Counted from the stretch's first letter, positions 37,601 to 50,214 are shown. The stretch: 64,000 nucleotides of DNA from Aphelocoma coerulescens (GCF_041296385.1 NC_091017.1:48668214-48732213), one strand, 5' to 3'. Translations and numbers: made by a program. The notes: generated by a model from the sequence alone, not told the origin.

Positions 37601-40600
37601 AAGACTTCCTAAAGACAGGGGAAGCTGTACCCTTTTTTGTGAAGTAATTTATTGAGTTCACATTGCAGAGAACCTTATGCAGACATTTCTGCAATGGATC
37701 ATTAAGTCAAATATAAGTGAAGAAAAGGTGCATTTTTAATATACCAGCTGAAAAGCTACAGGTAGTACTTTAAGCTGCCAGTCTATTTCTCGTACATTTG
37801 CTGCAGAAGTTCCTGTGTTCCCTCCCTTGTCTGCAGGATACTAAGCTCAATGTTCTCATGCAGAAATTGGTCACTACCTTTTTAACTGTTCCCTGCTATA
37901 CATTAGGCTTCATTTTTCAGGGTGTAAAGTGCTGGCAGCTGCCATGAATTTCATAGTTATTGCAAACATGAATATTACACACAACAGATTTTATCTAGCT
38001 GGTGGAGATGCCCACAAGGATTCTGCAATAAATGCCAGCTGTATTTCTTCAAAAATATGCATCACAAGTTATTGCAAAGTAGTAATGGGAAAATGAGGGC
38101 AAGTACAATTAGAGTACTTATAGTAGATAAAATACAATTAAGCAATGCAACAGATCAATTAAATAAGAGACTATTAATGGTCACTGGAGTCTCTTAGGAA
38201 CAAATTCATTTAAATTAGCACACATAAATGGCTCGACACATTGACTATCTAATGAGCATTGGCTGCAGATATTATATTCCTTGGATTTATTTCAATCACC
38301 AAGTTGTTACACACTGAATTGTATCTAAGCAAGAAAGAACCTAAATGTACTTCTCTATTTGTATGATCTCTTTCACAGAAAAATGCCATACCATGGCAAC
38401 TATTTATTTATGAAATTAATATCAGTCTATAGAAGCTATTGATAATACAATAATAATTGTTGATAATGTAGCTCTAAAACAGAAAACAAAGATGAGGTGA
38501 CAAAGCAAAAGAGAAGTAGATTCTTTAAATAAAATTTGCTTAATAGTTCATTGGTTGCAATTTAAATGTAAGATAACCTCCACAAAGGGCTCTACTCTGG
38601 AAAAAAATTGACCAACAATTAGCTTAGGCACTGCTGCAACTTGCAGAAACATGAAATGAATCATAAATCATACACGGAAAATATCTAAAGGCTTGAAAGA
38701 AATTATATGCAGACATCATCATACGTAATGAAACTCCTCTTGCCATGCTGATACATGAATCATTTCTCTATGAAAATGCTATTTTACTTCCATTTTTTAC
38801 AAGATTTTCTGACATCGTTTAAGATATAACATTTATTTCCAAATAATGTTTAAAGAAATTATTAAAAGTATTAATAGATATACACACACACAACCCCTAC
38901 ATATAAGTATGAAACTGGATTTCCTATTATGAATTAAACACAACTGTAAGTGTAGCTGTAAGAAATGAACACTTTTACAAATCAGTTTAATTTCCCTGCA
39001 TTGCAATCACCTAAAGCCTCCAATCACTGTGCATTGGCATGTAACATATGAAAGTGAAGTTGTATAAGCAACACGTTGGATTTTTTTAAAAAAGATTCAT
39101 TAAGTACTTGCTCTGATTTTTGTTAATGTGTAGCAGCACTGTAGAGCTGTCAAAACAGTGATCATCAAAGAAACATTAAATAATGAGCATTGGTTTTGGA
39201 TTTTTCGTTCAAACCATCTTCTGTTCCATGTTTATTTTTGCCCATTTTTTTACTATCTACCACTTACATGATAAAATTATTATTTTGTGTCATTATCAAA
39301 ATAAGTTCATAATTATTCAGAATCTGTTTGTCTATGTAATTGTGTTAACTAAATAGCTCTGCTGAAGGACTTAAATAAGGTGAACAGCACATACCACATA
39401 AGGGCTTTCTTTTGATAATTTAAGTTACACCAAGATAGAGTTTTGCTCAAGTAAGAGACATGATTCCACCTCAGAATAGCCCTTTAACACTACTGAAGTG
39501 AAAATAAAAGTGAATACTAACTGCATCTTTTTTAAGTACCACGTATTATCGCACAGTGTAATCTGGCAGAGTGGTAGACTTCACAATGAGGAAAGCATAA
39601 AGGACAGCTACCTGCTCAGGATAAACTGATTATCTTGCACAGGTAACTACAGTGACCATATACAGCCACAACTTACGCAGGCAGATCCAAAGTGCTGCAG
39701 ATCTGCAGACAGATCCAAAGGAGGAAGCTCAGGCAGCTTTGTTAAAAGCAGTGAGCAGTAATCATGGTCAGATGCCAAATAGCACTAAGTCTTTTGGTGT
39801 GGTTTTTTACATATTCCAAGGACTACTGAGGCCACACCTACACTAAAACTATTACCACCCAGACATATCTATTTACCTCTGATCTGCTTATGATTTCAAG
39901 CTATGTATTACTTGTAGACATATCCACATTACTTAGAACATAGGAAACACACTCAGCACATGATGCAAGTTAACACTTTTCAACCAACTCTTTACTATTT
40001 GAATAGCTGCCATGGTTGCAGGCCCACAACACACATAGTTTCTGCACAGGCACTTTTCTAACAATCAGATGCCTGTAACAGAAAATTTCTAGCCATAAAA
40101 CTGTTGTCTTCCTTGATCAGCTGCTTCAGCTACAGCTAGATGTAATGAAAATTATGTGAAGGGAAAATATAGGAGAAGGGAGTAATCGAGATGCTTCCCA
40201 TGTTTACTGCTAAATTACTTTGTTTAAAACAAAACCTAAGAAATTTTTCCTAAAAGTGCTCAGATTTTAATGCCAAAACTTTAATAAAGCACAACTGTAC
40301 CCCATTTTATCTCTGTCCATTTTTCAAAAAACAAAATTAAAATAAATTTAAGAAATTAGCATTTCCTTGCTGGCAAGTACGTTTTTATCAAATGTTTCCT
40401 GCCATAGGTATGTATGTATGAGGGTCTTACCTGAAAGATGTTAGTCACCCTGGAAATAATTCACCCACTCATTAAACCCCAGTATAATATTGTAGGAGTG
40501 GGAACAAAAGCATGAAGAACAATGTAGTGGAAAAGTGCTGAGGTGCTAGCATGGCAATGAAACTAACAGGCAAAATTCTTTCTACACCAGGAACTGGTAC

Positions 40601-43070
40601 AGAACCCCAGATGTCCAGGAAAGCAATGTACCAACATGTAAAGTTAAACATTAAGTATTTTTATATGTAGCTACCAAACTGTGTTTGGAACATTATTATA
40701 TAGACACCCCTGAAAAATAATAGGCTTGTTACTTTTGCATTTTTGTGTCTCTATGAGGGGTGCACAAGTATCTGAGAACAGATAAAGGACAAAAAGGGAA
40801 AAAATCTATTTCAGTTACACATGTATAATTGCATTTAGTGAACTGAATTCTGCCAAGTCAATAGAACAGCATGTAACATAAACCAGTTTAAAATTAGGCC
40901 ATGAGAATCTATCCAAGTTACAATATTTCCAAAATGTGAATACATATTAAGAGTCTCCATGGCACATAACATCATATTAGCTCCATAATGCTTTGGTCCT
41001 GCTTCATGAATGCTTTAAAACTCAACCAAGTAGCAACATTAAATAGGAACAGCAACTCAAGAGACAGCCAACTGAACAGATTAAATATACTTTTTAATAA
41101 CTGTAAAGTTGCAGAGTGAAATAGAAATCCTACAAATAAAGTAACTGCAAAAGTGCATACTTTATGTGCCCAGTGGCTTTTCAAAGGCTTATGGTATGCA
41201 GAAATTTAATAACTCTGGTGGTACTCTCATGTTACAGCACTAATGAGATACGGAACATTTGGAGAAGTGTAACAGCAGACAGCTATAACCGGAGTTGTTT
41301 GGAAATACTATCTCCAGATTAAATTATGAACAAGGACACATGGACTGAAATTCATTATGTTATTGTTTTCCTTTTTCATCTTAATACATTTAGTTACTGT
41401 AAACTACTAGTAATGAGGTATTGGCTGGTGGCATTTACAGTAGTTTGATCTCTCTCCACATCTGGCTGGACCTATGTGCATGTGCCGTAAGCTTACTACT
41501 ATGAGAGAAGATGACTGTTAACATGCACTCAAGGCTGAAGGTGTATTATGACCATAGCTGAAAGGTACTGGAGCAATACAATGCATCCTAGAATAGTAAG
41601 TTAGGAACAGACCAGTACATGATAGCAGTATATCACACACCTGGAAACAAAAGACACATACTGAACACAAGCTTCAACACTAACAGCTTCTAGAACTTCT
41701 AAATGTGCACATAGGGCCTCAGAGCCATTGGGTTAGTGCATAAACTACAACCACTTTTTCTGAAACTATGTAAAGCCTGAATTTTTACTTTTGAAAGTAC
41801 CCAATACTTGCAAGATGGCATCTGTCAGGATATGTCTGGTGTAAATATCCTGTAAGGTAGAATTGAGCTACCCCAGTTTGCTTGAAACGGGGTAGCTCTG
41901 GCAATGGAAGCATCTAGTCAAAGCAATACATGAAGCTCTAATATACAGCTGGACAAGGGACTATCCAGGGTGAATAATTATAAAATATGATACAAAACTA
42001 GAGCAGAAGAAAGAGTGAGAAAAAAATATACTGAGAGACTGAAAATGCATGCAACAGATTTATGCAGATCAAGGCATTCCTTCTTTACTACATCAGTGGC
42101 CTGGCATGTGATGTGAGCAGCACAATAATAATTTTATATATATGCTAAATATCTACCATCTGTGTTCTAAGGCACAAACTGTAAAATGCAGCATAAAACA
42201 ATTAAAATCAACAGAGACAAAGTTCAGGGTACAGAAAGCTTTTGATCCACAAAAATGGCAGATGTTATATTTGAGTGACTGAAGACCAAAAATATGAGTG
42301 AGAGCAAGTACAACTCAGTTTATAAAAGTACACCTCAATCCACATGCCAAAGGGTTATTTGGCATGATTCTCATATTCCTAGTGAGACAGAGAAAGAAAA
42401 AGAAAAATATATTTTAAAACTTGAATTAGGTCACAAGCTAACAAAATTCAATAACTCTTCCTCATGGATTTCAATAGGTCTTTCTAAGTTCAAGTTAAGA
42501 AATTCATAAAAATTTACTGTATTGATATTAAAGCACAGATTTTTTCCAGAGTTTTAGGCTAGTGGACAGAAGCATTCATATTTCACATTTTTTAGCAAAG
42601 TATCCCTGAAGTACACCTGTTCTGCAAAGTCTCAGGCCTTTCATTCCTCGGGCAGCACAAGTAGTACACTTGTAAGGACAAAACAGTAAACCATTTATAT
42701 GTTGTCATTTTGTTGTTGTTTAATGGTTTAATGTAGTCTTCCTCTTGAACACTTTCCAGCTGCATACCTCTTCAGTGAATCATGTGTCTTACAGATTCTT
42801 TCAACTACAGCTAGTGCTGATCTCATTCTCCCTTAAAAGTCTTCCTCTTGTTGCTTCTGCTGTTGCTACAGCCTATTTATTTTTCACTTTTTGAACTCCC
42901 TCATTGCTACTCCAGCTCTACTCTACGTTCCACCTCCAACAAAGCAGATAGAACAGTTTTTCCTTCATTTTGGGCCTGTTCCTTAGAATCCTCTTTACCA
43001 GATGTTAAGATTACTTTTTTTTACTAATTTATTGTGTTTACTAGTGTACACTGCTAATGTAATTTTATTA
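34625..43070. other. Long stretch without recognised repeats or genes
   Basis: About 8.4 kb in which I recognise no retroelement, unlike both flanks. It is strongly AT-rich. An A15 run lies at 34758-34772. ORFs do not exceed 90 codons. A bulged hairpin at 41865-41898 is listed separately. Absence of recent insertions can mean chance, old unrecognised repeats or constraint, and sequence alone does not decide between them. Confidence 0.5.
41865..41898. repeat. Near-perfect GC-containing hairpin
   Basis: The arm 'gagctacccc' (41865-41874) pairs perfectly with 'ggggtagctc' (41889-41898). Past one bulged A, the inner bases gttt (41876-41879) pair with aaac (41885-41888) around a 5-nt loop. That gives 14 base pairs in 34 nt. 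It is too short for a typical microRNA precursor, and no transposon end or coding context is visible. Confidence 0.85.
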
Positions 43071-43076
43071 TTCCAG

Positions 43077-43978
43077 TGTACTGAGTTTCTGTGGCAAAGT
43101 GTTGGCAGGGTTGCTTCAGGTGTGGCCTCTGTGAGAAAAGACCAAGGACTGTCACCATGTTGGAGACAGTTCCAGACAGCTCCAAAATGGACCCACTGCT
43201 GGATCAAGCTGAGTTGATTGGTGATAATATATTTAAGAAAGGGAGGGAAAAAAGCTGTGAGAGACAGGAGCAAGAAAAAAAATGTGAGAGCAACAACTCT
43301 GCAGACACCAAGGCCAGCGAAGAAGGAGGGGGAGGAGGTGCTCTGGACAGGAGAGCTGAGATTCCCCTGCAGCCCATGTCATGAAGACCATGCTGAGTCA
43401 GGCTCTCTGAAGAATGTGGATAGCACCACACTGGAGCAAATACCCACACTGCAGGCCCTGGAGGACCATATGCCAGAGCAAGTGGATATTCCCTGGATAA
43501 AGCTGCAGCCCATGGAAAGCCCATGCTGGAGCCATTTTTTCTTGAAGGACTGTAACCCATGCAGAGGACCCATGTAGGGGCAAGGGGAAAGGCATGAGGA
43601 GAAAGAAGCAGCATAAAAACCTATTAGTGTCTGACCCCATTTCCCATCTTCCTGTGCTGCTGAGGGAAAGGTTGTAGGAGGTAGGTGAATCAGGAACAAA
43701 AGGAAGTTAAACCTGAGAAGGAGGGTGTGGGTGGAAGGCGTTTTTAATTTTGACTTTGTTTCACACCATTCTACTCTACTTTTAATTGGCAGTAAGCTAA
43801 CTTTCCCCACATTGAATCTGTTTTGCTTGTGATGGCAACTGGCATGTGATCTCCCTGGTTTTCCCTCAGTCCACAAATTATCTTATTGTTGTATTTTCTC
43901 CCCCTGTACTGTTGAGGAGGGGCAGCTACAAAGCAGCCGGGTAAACATCTGGTAGCCCTCCAAGATCAACCCACCACG
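43077..43978 (+). mobile_element. Solo LTR, avian ERVL-like, about 0.9 kb
   Basis: The block from 'tgtggcaaagtgttggcagg' (43090) to 'caacccaccacg' (43978) follows, from memory, a common avian ERVL-type LTR. That LTR has an internal series of 'cctgcagcccatg'-like degenerate repeats and ends in 'ggtcaacccaccaca'. The start may be 43077 (tgtactgag) or 43090. The last base appears mutated from CA to CG. No perfect target duplication is seen, although tccag (43072-43076) and tgcag (43979-43983) match at four of five positions if the start is 43077. The longest ORF in the window (165 codons, minus) is antisense to this LTR and is not a gene. Confidence 0.7.
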
Positions 43979-43984
43979 TGCAGA

Positions 43985-45815
43985 TCACGTTCAGATGCAG
44001 GAACCCCACAAATGCTCATCTGACTCACTGTACTTCTAGGTATTCATTAAAGGAGTAAGCTCCTGCCATTAACCAGAACCCTGACAGCAAACAAATGTTC
44101 TTCAAATGTACCTAAATGTAGCCCTTACAGAAAACAAAGCTTCTGGAGACATAAAGTACACAACAATATTCTTAATTATATCCATCCTGATTAAGGACTA
44201 TTGACAATGGGTATTTTTTACAATTTCCAAACCTATAAAGAGTTGTATAGAATTACAAGGTACCATCACATTATAACCAGATTAATCTTTAGATACATCT
44301 AGGCACAAGCAGAAAATAAAGAATGCCCCAGGCAAAGCAAATCATTTGAGTTTATCACAAAAAAAATTCACTGTAACAATAAAAAAAGTTCATCCAACTT
44401 ACCCAAAGGAAATGTCTTTGTCATGTCTGTCCAAAATCAGTTACCTGTTTTAGTATAAGTACCTAACCTGTTCAAGCATCATTACAGCAATGAAGGCTTT
44501 GGTGAGAGCATATAATAGGATGCCAAGTAATAACCAGGATTTCTTCAGAAGGGTTACTTAATTACACATTCAATGTGAAGAATTGCTCCGTTGAAAAGAA
44601 ATTATACATTCACCAAACTAATCCTGTATTTTATGTAAAAATAAGAGTTAAACTAAGTCCCCATATTGTAGGCTTACTGAAAATATTTTTATCTTTAAGA
44701 AAGGTACTTTTCTGTTTTGTGTCTCCAACAGATCTTTCTATGTGAATTTGTCAATAAATTTCAGATTAGCTGCTCAAGAGCTTTATACATGTATTGTCTC
44801 TAAAATGTAACCAATTTTTTTATCCTTATTAGATCAGATTTTTGCATCAGTAGTTTAGAATTCCTGTAATTAAAGTCATCACCTCCATGAAATTTACAGC
44901 TACAAAAATGCATGTTCTTCTTTATTTTCAGAATATGAGTTTTAACAGATGTTTTATCTTCAATGTCATTTTGCCAGTTTTAATTTCCAGTTCAACTTCA
45001 TCTTCTTTCAGGAAAGAGGCACACTTACATATGTTGTATCTCCATGAGTAACTCACAATGCATTGAGTAACTTTTATGTCAACTGAGTTCTCTCTGAGCT
45101 ACATGTATAATAAATCTGCAGTTAACTATGAGAAAATTAATACCAGAACTTCTAAATTCAATTGATAATGTAAAGCTATATATCAAATTCAATGATTTAT
45201 AAAACAAAAAAAATCTGTGCTAAAATGTCATTGTTTCCAGAATGAAATTACAAGACTAAAGAGAAAAATCCAAGTAATCAAACTATTCATAGTTTATTTT
45301 GGTTTTTCTGCACACTGCAGTCCAATGTTATATACAACATGGTCATCCATTATCTAGAAATATCTAGTTTAATTTGCTCCAGGATAAAACTGAGATCTAG
45401 GTACAGAATAATCAGTAATACAGCTTGAAATCAAATTGTTAATTTAAAACAGTTGTCTCATTTCAGTGTGAGTAGCAACTTCCACAGACAATGTAGCACT
45501 GATATATATGAAGAATGAATGAATAAATCACTGGGAAAGTCTCAAAGTAGATAGTAATTGCTGCCAAGACTATTTGAATAAAATACTATTATGACAATGC
45601 TAGGTATAGGTAATAGCAAGCAAACACTGAACCCTTCCTTGTTATTATCACTAAAGGACCAATGCTGATTACATCAGCATAAACATGGTGAGGCTAAGAT
45701 ATCAATGTGACTTCCAGTACCCTGCACAGAGGACTAGCATGCATGCAATAAGTCTGATGTTTTACAGCACAGAGGAAAATTGACTCTAATGTTACCTATG
45801 ATGGCCACCTCTACA
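43985..45815. other. Unannotated AT-rich non-coding DNA
   Basis: No gene or repeat recognised. ORFs are all very short. Confidence 0.6.
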
Positions 45816-45865
45816 GGACTTTCTGTGGGGTCCCACAAACAGTTTTACCACCAAAAGAACAGAAC

Positions 45866-46497
45866 AGCCCCAAGAATGACACCACATGCCTGAGAGCATT
45901 ATTCAAAATTCTCTCTCTGACTTGGTGCTGTGACCTCTTCCCCAGGGAATCTGTTCCAATGCCCAGCCACCCTCTGGGTGAAGAACCTTTCCCTGATATC
46001 TACCCTAAACCTCCCCTGATCCAGCTGCATGCCATTTCCTCAGTCCTGTCACTGGTCACGAGAGAGAAGCCATCAGTTTCAGACCCTTCACTTCCCCTTA
46101 CAAGGCTGCTGAAGACCACAATGAGGTGTCCCCTCAGCCTCCAGGCTGAACAGACCAAGTGACCTCAGCTGCTCCTCATACAGCTTCCCCTCAAGGCCCT
46201 TCACCATCTTCATGGTCCTCCTTCGGACACTCTCTTTAACAGCTTAATGTATTTTTTTATTTTGTCGTACCCAAAACTGCCCCCAGCACTCGAGGTGAGG
46301 CTGCCCCAGTGCAGAGCAAAGCGGGTCAATCCCCTCCCTTTCCCAGCTGGCGATGCTGTGCCTGATGCACCCCAGGACACGATGGGCCCTCCTGGCTGCC
46401 AGGGCACTGCTGGCTCCTGTTCAACTTGCCATCAACCAGGACCCCCATGACTCTTTCCTTGCACCCAGAACATCCCATTGGCTGGACTGATGCTCGC
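45866..46497 (-). mobile_element. CR1 LINE fragment, same subfamily as 33.2-33.8 kb, inverted
   Basis: On the minus strand this copy follows the 3' half of the CR1 at 32766-33893, from the GVLVDGKLNRSQQC segment (about 46450-46410) down to 'catgtgg..tcttggggct' near 45866. The last 80 or so bases of the 3' end, including the TTCTGTGATTCTGTG repeat, are missing or badly decayed (a weak match may reach 45820). Its upstream end at about 46497 meets the pyrimidine microsatellite directly. Stops and frameshifts break the reading frame. With the plus-strand copy it forms a diverged inverted repeat of roughly 600 bp, about 12 kb apart. Confidence 0.85.
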
Positions 46498-46500
46498 TCC

Positions 46501-46660
46501 TTCCTTCCTTCCTTCCTTCCTTCCTTCCTTCCTTCCTTCCTTCCTTCCTTCCTTCCTTCCTCCCTCCCTCCCTCCCTCCCTCCCTCCCTCCCTGCTTTCT
46601 TCCCTGCCTTCCTTCCTCCCACCCTTCCTTCCCTCCTTCCTCCCTCTCTCCTCCTCTTTA
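46501..46660. repeat. Pyrimidine microsatellite (TTCC)15 then (TCCC)8
   Basis: A perfect (TTCC)15 tract at 46501-46560 switches without interruption to a perfect (TCCC)8 tract at 46561-46592, followed by imperfect CT-rich sequence to about 46660. On the minus strand it is (GGGA)8(GGAA)15: the first part is quadruplex-prone and the whole is a purine mirror capable of triplex formation. The long glutamate/lysine/arginine/glycine or leucine/proline/serine ORFs reading through it are artefacts. Confidence 0.95.
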
Positions 46661-47119
46661 ATTCATCTCTTTCCTTCTCTCTTCCCTTTTACCCTACCCC
46701 TTTATACAAAGCCCACTACTATGTGTTTATATAGTAGGTCAGGGACTAAAATACCAATTTCCATGCCAAGTTGCAATTTACTAATAAAATTTGGTGAGGT
46801 TTTTGTGGATCTTATGACTTTTGACCATCACATTGCCTGTGAAATTCTATACGACTCTGTGAGAGTCTTCTTGACAAAAGGTAGCAAAAAATTGTCTTTT
46901 TAGATATTGCAAAACTAGTTAGCATATAACATTAGTTGCAATATAAGTTTAGATATAAAGAGATTGGGACACATTTTACTCTGATCTAGGAATAAAACTT
47001 CAACCAAGAAGGTTGAAAGAAAGGTTCATCTTTCAGTGGCTCAAGTGGAGTCAGTTGTCTCTATCTACATATTATCTAGGTCTCTCCTTCTCAGTATGAC
47101 TGTCATTAATGAGGTTTTA

Positions 47120-47187
47120 TAGCTATATATATTTGTATATATATGTGTATATACATATATATATATATATAACCTTTAGGTTATATA
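47120..47187. repeat. TA-rich microsatellite with inverted repeat
   Basis: Imperfect TA repeats run to 47170. The arm 'tatataacct' (47166-47175) is then mirrored by 'aggttatata' (47178-47187) around a 2-base loop. Confidence 0.8.
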
Positions 47188-47305
47188 CTAACCCATAAAT
47201 TTGGGCAGACTGAAATCTGTGGTTATATTTATTCCTAGAAGAGATACAAAAAGATCAGAACAATGTTTTTCTTTTTTATCCACTAGGTTTTTTTGTTTGG
47301 TTTTT

Positions 47306-47340
47306 GGTGGTGGTGGTGGTGCTTTTTTTTTTTTTTTTTT
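47306..47340. repeat. (GGT)5 and T18 simple repeats
   Basis: Perfect (GGT)5 at 47306-47320, two intervening bases, then 18 thymines at 47323-47340. No adjacent retrocopy was recognised that would explain the T run as a reverse poly(A) tail. Confidence 0.9.
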
Positions 47341-48702
47341 ACTATCATATACAATCTTCCCTTTGGAAAGTCAGTAGTATGGCATAAGAGCTTCGGCATA
47401 CTCAGACCAAAGGATAAAAACAAAACTATAATAATTCCAAATTTACAGCCACGTAGTTCAATGTAAATTCATCAATTCATTAATCAATAATCATAGGTAC
47501 AATGAATTCACTAATTATTTAAAAATTCTACTGAGAACATTGAAGTCTGTAAATTCTCTCACCCTTCAAAATCCACACACAGAAAAAAAGTATTTTTAAT
47601 TTGAATAACTAAGTACTTGAATAGTTAGAAACAAAATGCAGAGAAAGTTGGAGAAAGCAGGAAATATTTTATGGATTCTGTATGCATTAAGAAACATATT
47701 ACGGTGTAAAATATTTTAGCTTTCAAAACATCGGCTTTAATTCCTAATCAACCGTCTATTATTTGGGATAGTTGTCAATTTGAGGACTCCTTAGAAATTA
47801 CCAAAAATACGAAATTTGGGTTTGTCACAGATTCAAAAATTGAGAGCTGGGATCCCTAAAGTGCAATTAGCAGGAAATTCTTTTCACTATTAACTACATG
47901 CCTTGCCATAAGAAGACCTAGAACCTTAATATGTCATGACCCCAGCTCCCTAGAGGAGAAGGAATGTAGAAGTTCAGATGAGTTAATATAAGTGTCTCAT
48001 TTAGCAATCATAGAAGGCAAAGGGATTAAGTTCAAGAAAGCAACAATCAGATTTCTTACTACTCAAGACGAGGCAGCCCACAGCTTTTCCTATCATGAAG
48101 ATAGCTATCAGGTACAAATACAGCCCTGGAAAGTGTTTAACCCTTTATTAATTTCTGTAAGCTGTTGGGAACAGTAAGAATAAAATAGTGCTCACAGTCC
48201 ACGAAGTAAAGGAGGTGTTCTGATTATTTCACTAACAAATCTTTTATCTAACTACTTATCTCAGCAGGAGGAACACACAATGTATTTAATGACTACATTT
48301 TCCTAAAACTTTTGCTCCTCCCTTTTCTCCTCTTCCTTTGTTCTTATACACATAAACCCTCCATGTGGTAAAGGGACAAAACTGTTCACATACATACCAA
48401 ATGAAATATTTTCACAGGGAATAAAAGCAATAAAAAGCTAGTTGTCTAATCCTTAGTTCTTAAAGTGTTTTTCATTCTCATCCAGCTGTTTCTTAGCCTT
48501 TAATGTTGCTGGCTTTTCACCATTAATTAATGCAAAGATTTTACTTTCATTAGTTCTTTTAAAATATTTTCAAAAACAAACCCACCAACAAGTTTCCTTA
48601 TCACAGTTCTTCTTTTCATGTTATTTCTAAATTGTGAGCACCAAAGATACAGCCTAAGCTTCCCAGAGAATCAAAATGACAGAACGAAATTAGAAATTAG
48701 CT

Positions 48703-49137
48703 GCACAGGGTTGTTTCCACTAGACCAGGTTGCTCAAAGCCCCATCCAACCTGGCCTTGAAGACTTCCAGGGATGGGGCAACCACAACTTCCCTGGGCAA
48801 CCTGTTCTAGTGTCTCACCACACTCACAGCAAAGAATTTCTTCCTAGCATAGAACCTAACTATTCTCAGTTTGAAGCCATTATCATATCCCTACATGCCC
48901 ACATAAAAAGTCTAGCCCTCTAGAAGGCTGCTTTAGGTACTGAAAGGCTGCAGTGACACCTCTCCAGAGCCTTTTCTTCTCCAGGCTAAACAACCCCAAA
49001 TTTTTCATGGGATTGGGGCTCTAGCCCCCTGATCATCACCCTCTTTTGGACTAGGTCCAACAGATCCATGGGCTTCTTATTTTGGGAGCCATGGAGCTTG
49101 AGGCAGTAGTCTAGAGAGGTTTCACGAGAGTAGAGTA
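48703..49137 (-). mobile_element. CR1 LINE 3' region fragment
   Basis: The plus strand reads the reverse complement of a CR1 3' region: 'ccactagaccaggttgctca', 'ccatccaacctggccttga', 'ttccagggatggggcaacca', 'cacagcaaagaatttcttcc', then 'cttctccaggctaaacaacc' and 'ttcttattttgggagccatg'. It differs in subfamily from the copies at 33 and 46 kb. The final 3' bases are missing. ORFs here are shadows of non-coding or frameshifted LINE sequence. Confidence 0.9.
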
Positions 49138-49149
49138 GTGTAATTTGAG

Positions 49150-49622
49150 AAATCCTTCAGAAAAAATTATCACTTGGTCTACAGGAAATTTTCGAACTTA
49201 AATAGATTCAAGAATAATTATTTCTTATTAAGAGACCCACTTGTTATCAGGTATTCATTTTGCTACCAGGTATTCTTCCTGCCTGCAGAAAACTGTGTTT
49301 ATAGAATTAACAGAGAGCAGTTCAGGTACTAAAAACTGCAACCTGTAACAAGTGGTGAAAACAAACGTGTCACTGTGCTTGAATGCACAGCATGCATGGC
49401 ATCTCCTGTCATTAAGGAGATTATCATCAAAACCTTTACTATCCAGATGGGATCTGAGGCACTGAAAGATTAAAGCATTTCCTCAGGACTATGTTTTAGC
49501 TGTGAATAACCGGGAATCAAAAATGTTCCTGTCAACAGTTCACATGCTCATCACGCTACATTGACTGTCTTCCTTAAATCACACAACTCCTTTGTGCAGG
49601 AAATTAAGTCGACCACAAATAC
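49150..49622. other. Unannotated spacer
   Basis: No gene or repeat recognised between the CR1 and the LTR. Confidence 0.55.
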
Positions 49623-49627
49623 ACTTT

Positions 49628-50205
49628 CGTGCTGGGTTTGGCTGGGTAGAGTTAATTCTCTTCACAGTGCTTGGTATGGGGCTGTATTTTGGATTTGTGC
49701 TGAACACAGAGTTGACAATATAGAGAAGATTTTTGCTGAGCAGAGTTTACACAAAGCCAAGGACTCTTCTGCTTTTTCTACTGCCACACTGGCCAGGAAG
49801 TTGGGGGTGCATGGGAGGTTGGGAGGAGACACAGCCAGGACAAGTGACCCCAACTGACCAAAGGCATATTCCAGAGGATTGTGCTTAGTGTATAGAGTGG
49901 GGGGAAGAAGGAGGAAGGGGGGGATGTTTGGAGGGATGGTTTTGTATTCCCAAGTCAGCATTACACATGACGGGGCCCTGCTCTCCTGGAGATGGTTGAA
50001 CACCTGCCTGCCCATGGGAAGTAGTGAATTAATTCCTTGTTTTGCTTTGCTTGCACAGCTTTTGCTTTCCCTATTAAACTGTCTTTGTCTCAACCCACAA
50101 GTTTTGTAGCTTCTACCCTCCCAATTCTCTCCCTGATCCTGCTGGTGGGGGAGGGAGCGAGTGGCTGTGTGGGGCTTGGATGCTGCCTGGGGTTAAGCCA
50201 TGACA
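49628..50205 (+). mobile_element. Solo LTR, avian ERVL-like family A, 578 bp
   Basis: The LTR runs from 'cgtgctgggtttggctgg' (first base apparently T mutated to C) to 'ggttaagccatgaca'. It is bounded by perfect 5-bp duplications ACTTT at 49623-49627 and 50206-50210. An ATTAAA polyadenylation signal lies at 50073-50078, and a degenerate TATA-like 'tgtataga' near 49889. It aligns along its length with the LTR at 62392-62980 in the same orientation. I recall this as a common bird ERVL-type LTR. No internal viral sequence adjoins it, so it is a solo LTR. ORFs on either strand are fortuitous. Confidence 0.88.
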
Positions 50206-50214
50206 ACTTTATGC

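Larger units (their letters stand above)
46665..48695. other. Unannotated DNA with simple repeats
   Basis: No supported gene. It holds an AT dinucleotide-rich tract at 47120-47171 that runs into a 10-bp-stem inverted repeat at 47166-47187, a (GGT)5 tract at 47306-47320 and a T18 run at 47323-47340. Confidence 0.6.

Noticed and set aside
43379..43876. Longest ORF in the window (165 codons, minus strand)
   Set aside because: It lies wholly antisense within the ERVL-like LTR, overlaps other open frames on both strands and has no domain. LTRs of this family have low stop density because they contain GC-rich internal repeats.
43072..43983. Target duplication for the LTR at 43.1-44.0 kb
   Set aside because: The best flanking pair (tccag/tgcag) matches only four of five bases and depends on an uncertain start, so no duplication is claimed.
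46326..46903. ORFs of 98-141 codons rich in Leu/Pro/Ser or Lys/Glu/Gly/Arg
   Set aside because: They are translations of the (TTCC)n(TCCC)n microsatellite joined to CR1 sequence.
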